This document shows positions 16,656 through 24,638 of a stretch of DNA of 56,053 bases, piece after piece. Numbering within the stretch: position 1 is the stretch's first letter; each line of letters begins with the position of its first letter. Source of the DNA: Bacteroidales bacterium (GTDB taxonomy: Bacteria; Bacteroidota; Bacteroidia; Bacteroidales; UBA932); NCBI GenBank assembly GCA_017439305.1, contig JAFSJK010000083.1, positions 1-56,053 on the forward strand, in the 5' to 3' direction. A program made the position numbers and the translations under genes. The notes under the pieces were generated by a model, which ran no database searches, was not told where the DNA came from, and saw only the letters and a program-made list of their open reading frames with translations.

Positions 16656-18020
16656 ATGAAACAGAAAAAGTACATGCTCCCGGAGAGCGAGATCCCGACC
16701 CATTACTTCAACATCCAGGCGATCATGCCCAACAAGCCCCTGCCGTTCCTGCACCCTGCGACCAAGCAGCCGTTGAAGCCCGAAGACCTCTATCCCATCT
16801 TCTGCAAGGCCTGCGCCGACCAGGAACTCAACCAGACGGACGAATGGATCCCCATCCCCGAGGCTGTCCGCGAGCAGTACGCCGCCTACCGCTGTACTCC
16901 GCTCGTGCGTGCCTATGAACTGGAGGAAGCCCTCGGTACCCCGGCCCACATCTACTTCAAGAACGAGTCCGTGTCCCCGGCCGGCAGCCACAAGCTGAAT
17001 TCCGCCATCGCCCAGGCCTATTATGCCAAGGAGCAGGGTGTCACGAACCTCACCACCGAGACCGGTGCCGGCCAGTGGGGCGGTGCGCTCAGTTATGCCA
17101 CCAAGAAGTTCGGCATCGACTGTGCCGTCTATATGGTGAAGGTGAGCTATGAGCAGAAGCCTTTCCGCCGTTCCATCATGCAGACCTTCGGTGCGGCCGT
17201 CACTCCGTCCCCGTCCATGTCCACCCGCGCCGGCAAGGATATCCTGACCGTCAACCCGAATGACCGCGGCTCCCTGGGCTGTGCGATTTCCGAGGCCATC
17301 GAGCTGGCCATGAGCACCCCGAACTGCAAATATGCCCTGGGCTCCGTGCTGAACCACGTGTGCATGCACCAGACCATCATCGGCCAGGAAGCCGAAAAGC
17401 AGATGGCCATGACCGGCGAGTATCCGGACATCGTGATCGGCTGCTTCGGCGGCGGTTCCAACTTCTCCGGCATTGCCTTCCCGTTCATGCGCCACAACAT
17501 CCAGGAGGGTAAGAAGACCCGCTTCATCGCGGCTGAACCGTGCTCCTGCCCGAAACTCACCAAAGGCAAGTTCGAGTATGACTTCGGCGACGAAGCAGGC
17601 ATGACTCCGCTCCTACCGATGTTCACCCTCGGTCATACCTTCAAGCCCGCATCCATCCACGCCGGCGGTCTGCGCTACCACGGCGCCGGAGTCATCCTCT
17701 CCCAGCTGATGAAGGACGGTTTCATGGAGGCGGTCGACATCGAGCAGCTCGACTCATTCCGTGCCGGCGTCCTGTTCGCCCGTACCGAAGGCATCATCCC
17801 CGCTCCGGAGTCCTGCCACGCCATCGCCGCCACGATCCAGGAAGCCTTGAAGTGCAAGGAGACCGGCGAGCAGAAGACCATCCTCTTCAACCTCTCCGGC
17901 CACGGTTTCGTGGACATGGCCGCCTACGACCAGTACTTCTCCGGCGAAATGCAGAACTACCATGTCTCCGAGGAAGATCTTTCGAAATTCATCCAGAGCG
18001 CCGATGCCCTGAACAAGTAG
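16656..18020 (+). CDS. trpB: Tryptophan synthase beta chain, TrpB2 type
   Basis: PLP enzyme that joins indole and serine to tryptophan. At 454 residues with a long N-terminal region (IPTHYFNIQAIMP) it belongs to the TrpB2 group rather than to canonical TrpB of about 400. PLP lysine Lys113 is in SPAGSHKLNSA; further motifs are TETGAGQWGGALSYA, GCFGGGSNFSG, AGGLRYHGAG and EGIIPAPESCHA. No trpA or other trp gene is adjacent, so it may act as an indole-salvage enzyme or with a distant TrpA. Expression appears controlled by the Trp attenuator just upstream. Confidence 0.95.
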   Translation: MKQKKYMLPESEIPTHYFNIQAIMPNKPLPFLHPATKQPLKPEDLYPIFCKACADQELNQTDEWIPIPEAVREQYAAYRCTPLVRAYELEEALGTPAHIYFKNESVSPAGSHKLNSAIAQAYYAKEQGVTNLTTETGAGQWGGALSYATKKFGIDCAVYMVKVSYEQKPFRRSIMQTFGAAVTPSPSMSTRAGKDILTVNPNDRGSLGCAISEAIELAMSTPNCKYALGSVLNHVCMHQTIIGQEAEKQMAMTGEYPDIVIGCFGGGSNFSGIAFPFMRHNIQEGKKTRFIAAEPCSCPKLTKGKFEYDFGDEAGMTPLLPMFTLGHTFKPASIHAGGLRYHGAGVILSQLMKDGFMEAVDIEQLDSFRAGVLFARTEGIIPAPESCHAIAATIQEALKCKETGEQKTILFNLSGHGFVDMAAYDQYFSGEMQNYHVSEEDLSKFIQSADALNK

Positions 18021-18049
18021 CGTCCGGAAGGTCTTCGCCTCTGCAAGCC

Positions 18050-18155
18050 GTCGAATAGAAGCATCTAATTATCAATCACTTAAGAAAAAGTACCCGGGAG
18101 AATTCTCCCGGGTACTTTCATGTAACTCTCTCAATGACAGATGCTTCTATTCGAC
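18050..18155. repeat. Nested inverted repeat with CCCGGG palindrome, copy C
   Basis: The inner part (18090..18115) is a perfect 26-bp palindrome built on GTACCCGGGAGAA, flanked by AAAAA and CTTT, the same family as at 13610 and 14759. It is enclosed by a perfect 17-bp inverted repeat (18050..18066 and 18139..18155, GTCGAATAGAAGCATCT). It sits between the converging trpB and aminopeptidase genes and can terminate both. The outer arms are absent from copies A and B. No gene is seen in 18021..18201. Confidence 0.8.
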
Positions 18156-18201
18156 ATCCCGAAAAGGCGCGGTCAACCGGATGCGCACCTCGTAAGCCTC
18201 C

Positions 18202-20004
18202 CTACATCGGCAACGTCTTCTGCCGCAGCCAGGCGGCGATCTCCGAAGGGAGACGCGGACTCAGGACGCGGTAAACGTGCTCGTTGTAAGCGTTGAGCCA
18301 GGCGATTTCGTCGGGCGTCATCAGGTCGCGGACCAGGACGGAAGTGTCGTAGTGGCACAGGGTGAGGGTCTCGAAAGCGTACCAGGTTCCGAAATCATTC
18401 GTGCCGTCTTCGCGCACCAGCACGACGTTCTCGTGCCGCACGCCGTGCATGCCTTCCCGGTACAGGCCCGGCTCGATGGTGTTGATGATGCCCGGTATGA
18501 AAGGATAGGCGTTGAAATTCTGGCGGAATTCCTGCGGGCCTTCATGCACGTTCAGGAAGAATCCCACGCCGTGACCGGTGCCGTGGCCGAAGTTGCGCTT
18601 GGTCTGCCAGAGCGCGTTGCGGGCGAGGATGTCCAGCTGGCAACCGGCGGTTCCTTTGGGGAACACGGCCATCGACAGGTCGATGTGGCATTTCATCACG
18701 AGCGTATAATCCTCCTTTTCCAAGGCCGTGCAGGGGCCCATCGGCACGGTACGGGTAATGTCCGTCGTACCAAAGAGATACTGGCCTCCGGAATCCACCA
18801 GATAGAGTCCGCGCGGCTCCAGGATAGGTGCCCCCACATGCGGCGTCACATAATGCGGCAAAGCCGCACCGGGCCCATAGGCCGAAATGGTTTCGAAACT
18901 GTCGCCCCGGTAGCCCGGGATCCCGGCCCGGAGGGACTGCAGCTTGCAGGCGGCCTGCCATTCGTCCACCTGTCCGGCCTGTCCTTCCAGCCAGTACAGG
19001 AACTTTTCCACGGCCAGTCCGTCCTCCAGGTGCGCTTCCCGCATCCCTTCGATTTCCACGGGATTCTTCACCGACTTGCGGAGCGGAATGGGGGAAAGAC
19101 CCTCCACGACGCCATAGGAACCCTCCTGCAGGGACTCGCGGATCTGGAGATTGAGGGTGGAAGGATCCACATAGATCCGGTCCACATCGTTGTGCACGTA
19201 GGTGGCCAGGGCCAGGACGGCCTCGTCATAGTCGCAGATGGTCACTTCGTCGGCGGAAAGTTCGTCCAGGCTCGCCCGGGTTTCCTCATCGGGCTCGGAG
19301 AAAGCATCCTTCCGGACGAACCAGTATACCTGCTCCATCGTCACCAGCAGGTAAGAGATGACGACCGGGTTGTACTCCACGTCGGATCCGCGCACGTTCA
19401 GCAGCCAGGCGATTTCGTCAAGGGCCGTGAGGAAAATCGCGTCCACCCCCTGGATGATCATCCATTTGCGGAGCCAATGGATCTTCGCCTCCCGGCTCTC
19501 GCCCGTCAGGTCTTCGCCAAGCGTGATGATCGGGGTGCTGGGAACGGCAGGACGGTCCTTCCACAGGGATGAAAGCAGGTCCGGCACCGGGACGATGGTT
19601 ACGGGAACATCGAAGGCCTTGCGGAGATTCTCCATGGCGGAAACGGTCTGGCACAGGCCGTCCACGGCGATGACCGGTTTCCCGAATCCGCGGGATGCCA
19701 GCCACTGCGGGATGGGGACCTGCTCCGGCACCCGCATCTTGTGCAGCTCGATTCCGGTACCAGCCAACTGCTTCACGGCCTGGATAAAATACCGGGTATC
19801 CGTCCACAGGCCGGCATGGTCCAGGGTGATGCAGAGGTCTCCCGCCTCGCCCGTGAAACCGGACAGCCACTCCACCTGTTTCCAACGCTTCGCCGGATAC
19901 TCACTGGCGTGGGGATCGCTCCCCGTAAGGATGACGGCGTCCCAGCCCCGTTCCCGCATCTGGGCCCGGAGGGCGTCTACACGCTGCGCAAAGATGTTTT
20001 CCAT
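18202..20004 (-). CDS. pepP: Xaa-Pro aminopeptidase (M24B)
   Basis: Cytosolic metallopeptidase removing N-terminal residues before proline. The ATG at 20004 gives 600 residues, the length of the long aminopeptidase P form with two N-terminal creatinase-like domains. The C-terminal pita-bread domain has the metal ligands in LVDSGGQYLFGTTDITR (two Asp), FGHGTGHGVG (His), INTIEPGLY (Glu) and GVRHENVVL (Glu). A further in-frame GTG at 20028 lies inside the -7 box and is rejected. The promoter is back to back with that of the next gene. Confidence 0.94.
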   Translation of the reverse strand: MENIFAQRVDALRAQMRERGWDAVILTGSDPHASEYPAKRWKQVEWLSGFTGEAGDLCITLDHAGLWTDTRYFIQAVKQLAGTGIELHKMRVPEQVPIPQWLASRGFGKPVIAVDGLCQTVSAMENLRKAFDVPVTIVPVPDLLSSLWKDRPAVPSTPIITLGEDLTGESREAKIHWLRKWMIIQGVDAIFLTALDEIAWLLNVRGSDVEYNPVVISYLLVTMEQVYWFVRKDAFSEPDEETRASLDELSADEVTICDYDEAVLALATYVHNDVDRIYVDPSTLNLQIRESLQEGSYGVVEGLSPIPLRKSVKNPVEIEGMREAHLEDGLAVEKFLYWLEGQAGQVDEWQAACKLQSLRAGIPGYRGDSFETISAYGPGAALPHYVTPHVGAPILEPRGLYLVDSGGQYLFGTTDITRTVPMGPCTALEKEDYTLVMKCHIDLSMAVFPKGTAGCQLDILARNALWQTKRNFGHGTGHGVGFFLNVHEGPQEFRQNFNAYPFIPGIINTIEPGLYREGMHGVRHENVVLVREDGTNDFGTWYAFETLTLCHYDTSVLVRDLMTPDEIAWLNAYNEHVYRVLSPRLPSEIAAWLRQKTLPM

Positions 20005-20014
20005 GGTATGATTA

Positions 20015-20045
20015 TTGACATTTTTCACAAATATAAATATATTTG
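20015..20045. promoter_or_regulatory. Back-to-back divergent promoters pepP / 20070 gene
   Basis: CAAATATA (20028..20035, the minus-strand -7 box TATATTTG for pepP) and TATATTTG (20038..20045, plus strand) form an inverted repeat separated by 2 bp. The plus promoter also has TTG at 20015..20017 with the standard 20-nt gap. The two polymerases cannot occupy these boxes together. Confidence 0.65.
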
Positions 20046-20069
20046 CAGATAATTAAAACAGGAATCATT

Positions 20070-20984
20070 ATGACTGAAGACCCCCTCGAGAGAATCGAAC
20101 GCGAAGAGCGTGAGAAGAAAAACCGCAACGGTGGGCTGAAGACCGCGACCATCGTCCTCGCCGTCGCCGCCCTGGCCCTGGCCGGCGCCCTGGCCTGGAT
20201 CTGGAGCCAAAAAAGCGGACTCGTGAAAGAACTGGAAGACGAAAAGACCGAACTGACCCAGCAGCTCCTGAGCCTGCAGAGTGACTTCGAGAACCTGAAT
20301 TCCGATTACGAGAGTATCAACAGCCAGCTGGACACCTCCCGCGAGCAGGTGGCCCTCCTTATAGACCAGCTGTCCAAGACCGAGGCTACGAACCGCGCCA
20401 AGATCCGCCAGTACGAGAAGGAGTTGGGCACCCTGCGCTCCATCATGCGCGGCTACATCGTCCAGATCGACTCCCTGAACACCCTGAACAAGCAGCTGAC
20501 GGCCGATGCCGCAGCCGCCCGCCGGGAAGCTGCCGAGAGCCGCCAAGCCAATGAGAACCTGACGCGCCAGGTGGAGAACCTCTCCGGACAGGTGGCCGCC
20601 GGTTCCGTCATCAAGGCCCGGGGCCTGAACCTCGTCGCCTACAACGGTTCCGACAGGGCTACCGACCGGTCCAGCCGGGTGACGTACTTTGTCGCCAACT
20701 TGTCTCTGGTGGAGAACGAGATCGCCGAGAAAGGTCCCATCCGCGTCTATGTCCGCGTGAAGGATCCGAACGGGCTTATCCTGCTGAACAACAATTCTTC
20801 CGACTTCACCGCCGGTGGCGAAACCCTCTCCGCCTCCGCCTCCCGTGAGGTGGATTATGAAGGCCAGGATGTCGAACTGAGCATCTATGTCAAGGATGTG
20901 GGCGAACTCACCAAGGGTATCTACACGGTCGAAGCCTACACGACGAAAGGCCTGCTGGGCCGTTCCGAACTGATGCTCCGGTAA
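20070..20984 (+). CDS. Membrane-anchored coiled-coil protein, function unknown
   Basis: A 304-residue protein: a charged N-terminus (MTEDPLERIEREEREKKN), one membrane helix at about 25-45 (TIVLAVAALALAGALAWIW), a coiled coil over about 50-185 with heptad-like Leu/Glu/Gln patterns, and a C-terminal beta-rich domain of about 100 residues (VIKARGLNLVAYNG, IRVYVRVKDPNGLIL, YTVEAYTTKGLLGRS). Topology suggests a periplasmic coiled coil and head. Similar proteins are common in Bacteroidota, but I know of no assigned role. hemW begins 3 nt after its stop, so they share an mRNA. Confidence 0.8.
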   Translation: MTEDPLERIEREEREKKNRNGGLKTATIVLAVAALALAGALAWIWSQKSGLVKELEDEKTELTQQLLSLQSDFENLNSDYESINSQLDTSREQVALLIDQLSKTEATNRAKIRQYEKELGTLRSIMRGYIVQIDSLNTLNKQLTADAAAARREAAESRQANENLTRQVENLSGQVAAGSVIKARGLNLVAYNGSDRATDRSSRVTYFVANLSLVENEIAEKGPIRVYVRVKDPNGLILLNNNSSDFTAGGETLSASASREVDYEGQDVELSIYVKDVGELTKGIYTVEAYTTKGLLGRSELMLR

Positions 20985-20987
20985 GCG

Positions 20988-22064
20988 ATGATCTACGTCC
21001 ACGTCCCCTTCTGCAAGCGCTTCTGTACCTACTGTGATTTCTATTCGGAGATAACGGAGGAAGGGTGCTTCAAGGCCTGGGCCGATGAAGCCTGTGCGGA
21101 AATCCGCCGGCGGGCCCGTGACATCAAGGACGATCCCAAAACCCTTTATTTCGGCGGCGGCACCCCTTCGGTGCTGCCCCTTTCTGTCTTGACCCGCCTG
21201 CTCATCACCCTGGACGAGGTCGGGCACGGAGGCCCCTACCGGGAATTCACGATGGAAGTGAATCCGGAGGACATCGTGGAAAAGGGGAAAGGCTACGTGG
21301 AAAGCCTCAAGGCCCTCGGGGTGAACCGGGTCAGCATCGGTGTCCAATCCTTTGACGACGCGCTCCTCCAGTGGATGAACCGCCGGCACGACGCCGCCCG
21401 GGCGCGGGAAGCCTTCCGCATCGTCCGGGAAGCGGGCGTCGACAATGTCAGCATCGACCTTATCTTCGGGATCAGCCACCTCTCAGACGAGGTATGGGCC
21501 GATACCGTCGACCAGGCCGTCGCCCTCGGACCGGAACACATCTCCTGCTACCAGTTGACGGTGGAGGGGGAAAGCGCCCTGGCCGACCAGGTGGCTGCGG
21601 GAGCATACACCGAAGCCGACGACGCCCTCTGCCGGCGCCAATATGACATCCTCTGTCAGAAACTGTCAGCCGCCGGCTACCACCATTACGAAATCTCCAA
21701 TTTCGCCCGTCCGGGCTTCGAAGCCGTGCACAACGGAGGCTACTGGGACCGGAGACCCTATGTCGGAATCGGCCCTGGAGCCCATTCTTTCCACGGTTCC
21801 ACCCGGTCCTGGAACAGCAAGGTCCTCCACGGCTGGACCGCCACCACCGAAACCCTTTCACCCGAAGACGCCCGCGTGGAAACCCTGATGCTCTCCCTTC
21901 GGACTGACAAGGGGATCGACGCGGCCTTCTTGCACAAAAATTGCAGGAAGGAAGATATCGGACGGCTCGTGGAAAGCGGAGCCCTGGTCCCCGTGGGAAA
22001 CCGGTACCGGATTCCCGAAGACCGGTTCTTCGTCTCCGACGAAATTGTCCGCGAACTCATTTAA
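20988..22064 (+). CDS. hemW: Radical SAM protein HemW (heme chaperone, HemN-like)
   Basis: The 358 residues begin MIYVHVPFCKRFCTYCDFYS, holding the Cx3Cx2C cluster motif of the radical SAM superfamily with the extra aromatic pattern typical of HemN/HemW. Later motifs are YFGGGTPSVL, MEVNPEDI, GVNRVSIGVQSF, NVSIDLIFGISH and HYEISNFARPG. It lacks the N-terminal extension of true coproporphyrinogen oxidase HemN, so HemW, a heme-binding chaperone, is the better call. It is in the operon that starts at 20070. Confidence 0.9.
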   Translation: MIYVHVPFCKRFCTYCDFYSEITEEGCFKAWADEACAEIRRRARDIKDDPKTLYFGGGTPSVLPLSVLTRLLITLDEVGHGGPYREFTMEVNPEDIVEKGKGYVESLKALGVNRVSIGVQSFDDALLQWMNRRHDAARAREAFRIVREAGVDNVSIDLIFGISHLSDEVWADTVDQAVALGPEHISCYQLTVEGESALADQVAAGAYTEADDALCRRQYDILCQKLSAAGYHHYEISNFARPGFEAVHNGGYWDRRPYVGIGPGAHSFHGSTRSWNSKVLHGWTATTETLSPEDARVETLMLSLRTDKGIDAAFLHKNCRKEDIGRLVESGALVPVGNRYRIPEDRFFVSDEIVRELI

Positions 22065-22076
22065 CCACACTGTATC

Positions 22077-22457
22077 ATGGCAAGCACAAAATCCTTCTTC
22101 TCCCTCCTCGCGGGCCTCGCTGCAGGCGCCGCCATCGGTATCCTGTATGCTCCGGACAAGGGCTGGAAAACCCGCGCCCGCGTAAAGAAAGCCACGGCCA
22201 ACGGCTATGAGGACCTCAAGGAGAACCTCGGCGAATTCGGCGCCAAGGTCGACGTCAAGACGAAAGAGGCCAAGGAATCCATCAAGAACCTCCGCGAAAC
22301 CCTCCGCGAGAAGGGCAGCGAAATCAAGGAAAGCACCCGCGACCTGCTCGTCAAGCAACTCGAACGCCTGGAAAACGCCCTGAAGCAGGCCGAAGCGGAG
22401 GCTGAAGAGGCCGTCGCCGAAGAGCCCGAAGTGGACGAACAGGCCCCCGAGGCATGA
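22077..22457 (+). CDS. YtxH-domain protein
   Basis: A 126-residue protein with a short Gly/Ala-rich membrane helix at the N-terminus (SLLAGLAAGAAIGILYAPDKGWKTR spans residues 10-34), the hallmark of YtxH proteins, followed by a long Lys/Glu-rich amphipathic or coiled-coil tail. YtxH proteins are small stress-related envelope proteins of unknown mechanism. Its last codons overlap the next gene by 4 nt (ATGA). In many Bacteroidota it pairs with the phage-holin-family protein, as here. Confidence 0.88.
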   Translation: MASTKSFFSLLAGLAAGAAIGILYAPDKGWKTRARVKKATANGYEDLKENLGEFGAKVDVKTKEAKESIKNLRETLREKGSEIKESTRDLLVKQLERLENALKQAEAEAEEAVAEEPEVDEQAPEA

Positions 22458-22819
22458 GCAACTTCACCCAACCGGCCGAAGACCTCTCCCACAAGGCACA
22501 GGAATACATCGACCTCCGCCTGGACGACATAAAGCTCCATCTGGCGAAGGGCCTTTCCGTTTCCGTGTCCAAGCTCGTCGGGATGATCCTGATTCTGGGC
22601 GTAGCGACGAACCTGGTGCTCGTACTCTCCTTCGGCATCATCCTGCTGGTGGGGGAACTGATCGGCAGCTATGCCTGGTCCGCCATCGGCGTGGCCGCGC
22701 TGCTGGCGATTGCCGTCTGGATCCTCATCCGGAAACGCGAAAGCCTGTTCAAGGATACTTTCGTCCCGCTTTTCGTCAACCTCCTGTTCAACGACGATGA
22801 CGATGAAAAAGAAAAATAA
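22454..22819 (+). CDS. Phage-holin-family (DUF1469-like) membrane protein
   Basis: The 121-residue product has a helical start (EDLSHKAQEYIDLRLDDIKLHLAKG) and two strongly hydrophobic segments at about 40-90, ending in an acidic tail DDDDEKEK. It resembles the holin-X family also found widely as chromosomal envelope proteins. Nothing phage-like surrounds it, so the name reflects the family only. It overlaps the YtxH gene by 4 nt upstream and the next gene by about 17-23 nt. Confidence 0.8.
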   Translation: MSNFTQPAEDLSHKAQEYIDLRLDDIKLHLAKGLSVSVSKLVGMILILGVATNLVLVLSFGIILLVGELIGSYAWSAIGVAALLAIAVWILIRKRESLFKDTFVPLFVNLLFNDDDDEKEK

Positions 22820-23048
22820 CTATCAGGACATCAAGACGATGGAGGACCTCCACGCCGCCATCCGGAGCAACCGTGCCCGGATCGAGGCCAAGGGCGAATC
22901 CGTGCAGGGAAGCCTCACCCGGGTCCAGGGGTTCTACACGCCCCAGAACCTGGCGCTGCAGGCCGTGCGGAAATTCGCCCTGGACCATCGGCTGTACACC
23001 ATCGCCATCAACGCCGTCGTCGGACTCAAAAACCTGCTGAAGAAATGA
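22803..23048 (+). CDS. Small conserved helical protein, unknown function
   Basis: An 81-residue product starting MKKKNNYQDIKTMEDLHAAI; an alternative ATG is two codons upstream at 22797. It looks helical, with a basic, partly hydrophobic C-terminus (LYTIAINAVVGLKNLLKK). The frame overlaps the holin-family gene at its start and the next gene by 4 nt at its end, so it is translated as part of the operon. I do not recognise the family beyond its presence beside YtxH and holin-like genes. Confidence 0.75.
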   Translation: MKKKNNYQDIKTMEDLHAAIRSNRARIEAKGESVQGSLTRVQGFYTPQNLALQAVRKFALDHRLYTIAINAVVGLKNLLKK

Positions 23049-23515
23049 CCTACCTGCGCAGAGCCCTCAAGTATTTCATCCAGATTTCGCTCCTGTTCGC
23101 CGTCATCATCGGCATCCTGATGGCGACGGGGATGGTGTCCAAGGACGTGGCCGTCGCTTTCCAGCATGGCTGGACCTCGGTGTGGTGGATACTCGGACTG
23201 TTTGCCGTCATGTCCCTCGCCTATCCCTTCTTCGGCTATCAGAAGCGGAAGATCAACGTCGTCGGCGACCCGGCGGACTACAAGGAAGGCATCGTCCAGG
23301 CTCTGGACGCCCGCGGCTATGTCCTGGAAGGTGACCAGGACGGTGTGCTGACCTTCCGTCTCTCCTCCGCCCTGAACCGGGCCGCGCGGATGTGGGAAGA
23401 CCGCATCACGCTTTCGCCCATCCTGGGCGGTTTCCAGGCCGAGGGTCTTTCCCGGGACCTGGTCCGCGTAATAAGTTCCATCGAACAAACATTCAGGAAT
23501 CATGGAAACAACTGA
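23045..23515 (+). CDS. Small membrane protein, unknown function
   Basis: The 156-residue product has two membrane helices (about 12-30, SLLFAVIIGILMATGM, and 46-65, WWILGLFAVMSLAYPFFGY) followed by a soluble domain with alternating strands (INVVGDPADYKEGIVQALDARGY, VLTFRLSS). It overlaps the previous gene by 4 nt and the next by 14 nt. Its function is not evident; position suggests an envelope role with its neighbours. Confidence 0.8.
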   Translation: MTYLRRALKYFIQISLLFAVIIGILMATGMVSKDVAVAFQHGWTSVWWILGLFAVMSLAYPFFGYQKRKINVVGDPADYKEGIVQALDARGYVLEGDQDGVLTFRLSSALNRAARMWEDRITLSPILGGFQAEGLSRDLVRVISSIEQTFRNHGNN

Positions 23516-23738
23516 TACCCAGAAATTCAAGACCGTCGCGAAGTTTTCCGAGCGCCTGCCCGCCGAGATCCTCGCCGGCATGCTGAACGACAACGGCATT
23601 CCCGCCGGTGTGTTCGGCGCCGATTCCTCCTACCCCTGCCTCAATTATGCGCTTCCCATCGAAGTGAAAGTGAACGCCGACGACTACGAAAAAGCGGTCG
23701 CCCTCATTCCTGAAGAAAACCGCTTGAAAGAAGAATAG
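23502..23738 (+). CDS. DUF2007-type putative signal-transducing protein
   Basis: A 78-residue protein with the pattern of the DUF2007 family: FKTVAKFSERLPAEILAGMLNDNGIPAGVFG, then LPIEVKVNADDYEKAVALI. The fold is ferredoxin-like, and the function is unknown. It is the last gene of the 20070 operon and converges with atpG, leaving only 8 bp between the two stop codons; no terminator hairpin is visible between them. Confidence 0.8.
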   Translation: METTDTQKFKTVAKFSERLPAEILAGMLNDNGIPAGVFGADSSYPCLNYALPIEVKVNADDYEKAVALIPEENRLKEE

Positions 23739-23746
23739 CCGACCTT

Positions 23747-24634
23747 CTATTGCTGCTGACTCCCGCCTGCAAGATCCAGGATTTCCGACGTGATCTTCTG
23801 CTGGCGGGATTTGTTGTACTGGAGGGTGAGCTCCTGCAGAAGGTCTTCGCCGTTATCCGTCGCAGTCTGCATGGCCACGGTACGGGCAGCGTGCTCGGAG
23901 GCATTGCTGTCCAGCAGGGCCGTGTAGAACTTGAGTTTCAGTGATTTGGGAAGAAGGTCCGCCAGGAGTTCGGAAGCGGAGGGCTCGAGGATATAGTCGA
24001 GATCGGATTCCTTCGCCTCACCCGGGATGACATTTCCCATCGGCAGGAGGGTTTCCCGCACGGGGACCTGCTTGCCGGAAGAGACGAAATGATTGTAAAC
24101 CAGTTCCACCCGGTTCAACCGGTCCTCCCGGAAATCGTCCATGAGCTTTTCCGCCAGTTCCGCGGCGGGGGCATAGGCGGGTTTGTCGGCCAGTTTCGTA
24201 TAATTCTCCGGAGAGGGAAAACCCACTTTCTTCATCGACTCGGCCATCTTGCGGCCGATGCTGTAAACGGTCACGTCGGCCTGGTCCCCGTACTCCCGCA
24301 ATACGTCCAATACGAGACGGACGGCGTTGGAATTGAAGGCGCCGCAGAGGGAGGAGTTCGAAGCGAAGGCCACGATGGCGACTTTCTGCCGGACCGGAAC
24401 GCCCTCTTCCCCCGAAGATACCCGGGGCATCCAGTCCGAAACGCCCGATCCTCCGGTTTGCACCAGGAGCCGGTCCAGCATCCCCTGAAGCTTGCGCTCA
24501 TAAGGACGCATTCCTTCGATGGCCTGCTGCGCCTTGCGGAGCTTGGCCGAGGCCACGAGCTTCATCGCGGAAGTGATCTTCAGCGTGCTCTTGACGGAGC
24601 CGATGCGGCCCTTTATTTCCTTTAACGAGGGCAT
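23747..24634 (-). CDS. atpG: ATP synthase gamma subunit
   Basis: Central rotor stalk of F1. The ATG at 24634 gives 295 residues beginning MPSLKEIKGRIGSVKSTLKITSAMKLVASAKL, the conserved N-terminal helix; the C-terminal helix ends with NGEDLLQELTLQYNKSRQQKITSEILDLAGG. An in-frame extension to 24697 runs into atpA and is rejected. Last gene of the atp operon, 4 nt after the atpA stop. Confidence 0.96.
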   Translation of the reverse strand: MPSLKEIKGRIGSVKSTLKITSAMKLVASAKLRKAQQAIEGMRPYERKLQGMLDRLLVQTGGSGVSDWMPRVSSGEEGVPVRQKVAIVAFASNSSLCGAFNSNAVRLVLDVLREYGDQADVTVYSIGRKMAESMKKVGFPSPENYTKLADKPAYAPAAELAEKLMDDFREDRLNRVELVYNHFVSSGKQVPVRETLLPMGNVIPGEAKESDLDYILEPSASELLADLLPKSLKLKFYTALLDSNASEHAARTVAMQTATDNGEDLLQELTLQYNKSRQQKITSEILDLAGGSQQQ

Positions 24635-24638
24635 GGGA

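Noticed and set aside
22454-22819. Prophage remnant suggested by a holin-family gene
   Set aside because: The gene is embedded in an operon of chromosomal envelope genes (YtxH type, DUF2007) and no lysin, terminase or integrase is nearby.
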